A stretch of DNA of 6,039 nucleotides, from contig FR901500.1 of the NCBI GenBank assembly GCA_000438355.1, positions 20,534 through 26,572 of the forward strand, written 5' to 3'. The translations under genes were made by a program, and so were the position numbers. The stretch comes from Clostridium sp. CAG:273. GTDB taxonomy: Bacteria > Bacillota > Clostridia > TANB77 > CAG-508. Below, in pieces: positions 5,551 through 6,039 of this stretch; the stretch's first letter is position 1; each line of letters opens with the position of its first letter. The notes under the pieces were generated by a model. It searched no databases, was not told where the DNA came from, and saw only the letters and a program-made list of their open reading frames with translations.

Positions 5551-5598
5551 TTTTATTCTCTTTTATTTATAAGTTAATTTTTACAATTGCTTGTTATC

Positions 5599-5609
5599 GG
5601 CTCTATTGT
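5599..5609 (-). repeat. Motif shared with the spmA-spmB gap (copy upstream of spmA)
   Basis: GGCTCTATTGT on the plus strand matches 4846-4856 at 10 of 11 positions. It lies about 89 bp upstream of the spmA start and about 55 bp upstream of the abrB -35 on the opposite strand, so it could belong to either promoter region. Its function is unknown. Confidence 0.3.
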
Positions 5610-5663
5610 TGATTTTTTATTACATTTTTACATATTTATACTGTTAAAAATTTCAAGTTTTAC

Positions 5664-5692
5664 TTGCAATTTTATATAATTTATGCTATTAT
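5664..5692 (+). promoter_or_regulatory. Sigma-A promoter of abrB
   Basis: TTGCAA (5664-5669), a 17-bp spacer, and TATTAT (5687-5692) preceded by TGC (extended -10). The start is expected near 5699, giving a leader of about 42 bases. The tandem Spo0A boxes begin about 9 bases after the start, the position used for repression by Spo0A at Bacillus abrB. Confidence 0.75.
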
Positions 5693-5707
5693 ATTTGTAT
5701 ATTATTT

Positions 5708-5724
5708 TGTCGAAAAATGTTGAA
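5708..5724 (+). promoter_or_regulatory. Tandem Spo0A boxes in the abrB leader
   Basis: TGTCGAA (5708-5714, exact core) is followed by TGTTGAA (5718-5724, one mismatch) in the same direction. There are 3 bp between them, so the repeats are 10 bp apart, one helical turn. This spacing and the location just after the transcription start reproduce the known Bacillus subtilis abrB operator, where a Spo0A~P dimer binds and represses. The prediction is that abrB here is switched off when Spo0A is activated. Confidence 0.75.
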
Positions 5725-5740
5725 ATAAGGAGGAGTTGTA

Positions 5741-5995
5741 ATGAAGTCTACAGGAATTGTCAGAAGGGTAGATGAACTAGGTAGAGTTGTAATACCAATT
5801 GAGCTAAGAAATAAATTTGGGATTGCTGAAAAGGATCCTATAGAAATATATGTAGATGGTTCTTCTATTATATTAAAAAAATATGAACCAAATTGTGTAT
5901 TTTGTGGTAGTTCCAAAAAATTAGTAGATTATAAAGGAAAATTAATCTGTAGTAAATGTGCTAAACAAATATCTGATATGGATACAAATGAATAA
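5741..5995 (+). CDS. abrB: AbrB-family transition-state regulator
   Basis: This is a DNA-binding repressor of the AbrB/SpoVT swapped-hairpin class, which in spore formers holds back post-exponential and sporulation genes during growth. Of 84 residues, 1-48 are the DNA-binding domain and closely follow Bacillus AbrB (MKSTGIVRRVDELGRVVIPI...AEKDPIEIYVDG). Arg8, Arg15 and Arg23 are kept, but the position of Arg24 is Asn, followed by Lys25. The C-terminal part differs from Bacillus: Cys52-x-x-Cys55 and Cys70-x-x-Cys73 form a CxxC-14-CxxC pattern suggesting a small zinc-ribbon-like module, as in clostridial AbrB proteins. AAGGAGG (5726-5732) is a strong ribosome binding site eight bases before the ATG. 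It is monocistronic, with its own promoter, tandem Spo0A boxes and a terminator directly after. A SpoVT-type role is less likely given the length. Confidence 0.92.
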   Translation: MKSTGIVRRVDELGRVVIPIELRNKFGIAEKDPIEIYVDGSSIILKKYEPNCVFCGSSKKLVDYKGKLICSKCAKQISDMDTNE

Positions 5996-6006
5996 AATTA
6001 ATTAAA

Positions 6007-6039
6007 AAAGTCATGAATTTTTATTAATTCGTGGCTTTT
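6007..6039 (+). terminator. Rho-independent terminator of abrB
   Basis: Positions 6007-6019 and 6026-6038 form a 13-bp stem with a 6-base loop (TTTATT), 11 bases after the abrB stop. The stem contains two G-U pairs (6011 with 6034, 6014 with 6031) that become A-C mismatches on the other strand, so it is built to act on plus-strand RNA. The T-run is cut off by the window edge. Confidence 0.8.

Overview
The window is a very AT-rich chromosomal segment (by eye roughly 25-30% GC) from an endospore-forming Firmicute, most likely a member of the Clostridia. Reasons: the sporulation genes spoIIR, spmA and spmB are present; the AbrB-family regulator has the four-cysteine C-terminus seen in clostridial AbrB proteins; ribosome binding sites are purine-rich; and promoters are of the sigma-A type with extended -10 elements. 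I cannot name a genus. No phage, IS transposase, CRISPR, rRNA or tRNA gene is visible.

Layout. Positions 1-251 (minus) hold the N-terminal part of an unrecognised protein that runs off the left edge. It has a near-consensus promoter whose -10 region lies inside a perfect palindrome, with a Spo0A-box-like sequence further upstream. Divergent from it, on the plus strand, are spoIIR (500-1162) and then murA (1249-2508, TTG start, own promoter), walJ/yycJ (2547-3341) and rlmH (3353-3835). The last three are tightly spaced and look like one operon; the walJ-rlmH pairing recalls the Bacillus yycJ-rlmH neighbourhood.

Positions 3836-4263 lie between rlmH and the oppositely oriented spmB. This is a 428-bp stretch with two unexplained items: a 161-bp segment bounded by a 16-bp imperfect inverted repeat (3847-4007), and a 33-codon membrane-peptide ORF on the minus strand (4090-4191) preceded by its own promoter-like sequence. 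Next, on the minus strand, are spmA (4929-5510) followed by spmB (4264-4791). An unusual gap of about 137 bp separates these two genes, which are adjoining in Bacillus. The window closes with abrB (5741-5995, plus), which has a clear sigma-A promoter, two Spo0A boxes exactly 10 bp apart just after the start site, and a strand-specific terminator.

How they fit together. abrB encodes a transition-state repressor, and the tandem Spo0A boxes argue that active Spo0A shuts it off at the onset of sporulation. SpoIIR is the forespore signal that triggers pro-sigma-E processing in the mother cell. SpmA and SpmB act late, in spore core dehydration. MurA, WalJ and RlmH are vegetative housekeeping functions (peptidoglycan precursor synthesis, DNA metabolism, ribosome modification) interleaved with the sporulation genes. 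I see no clearly new multi-gene system; the most interesting unexplained items are the small ORF, the inverted-repeat element and the operator-like region in front of the unknown gene.
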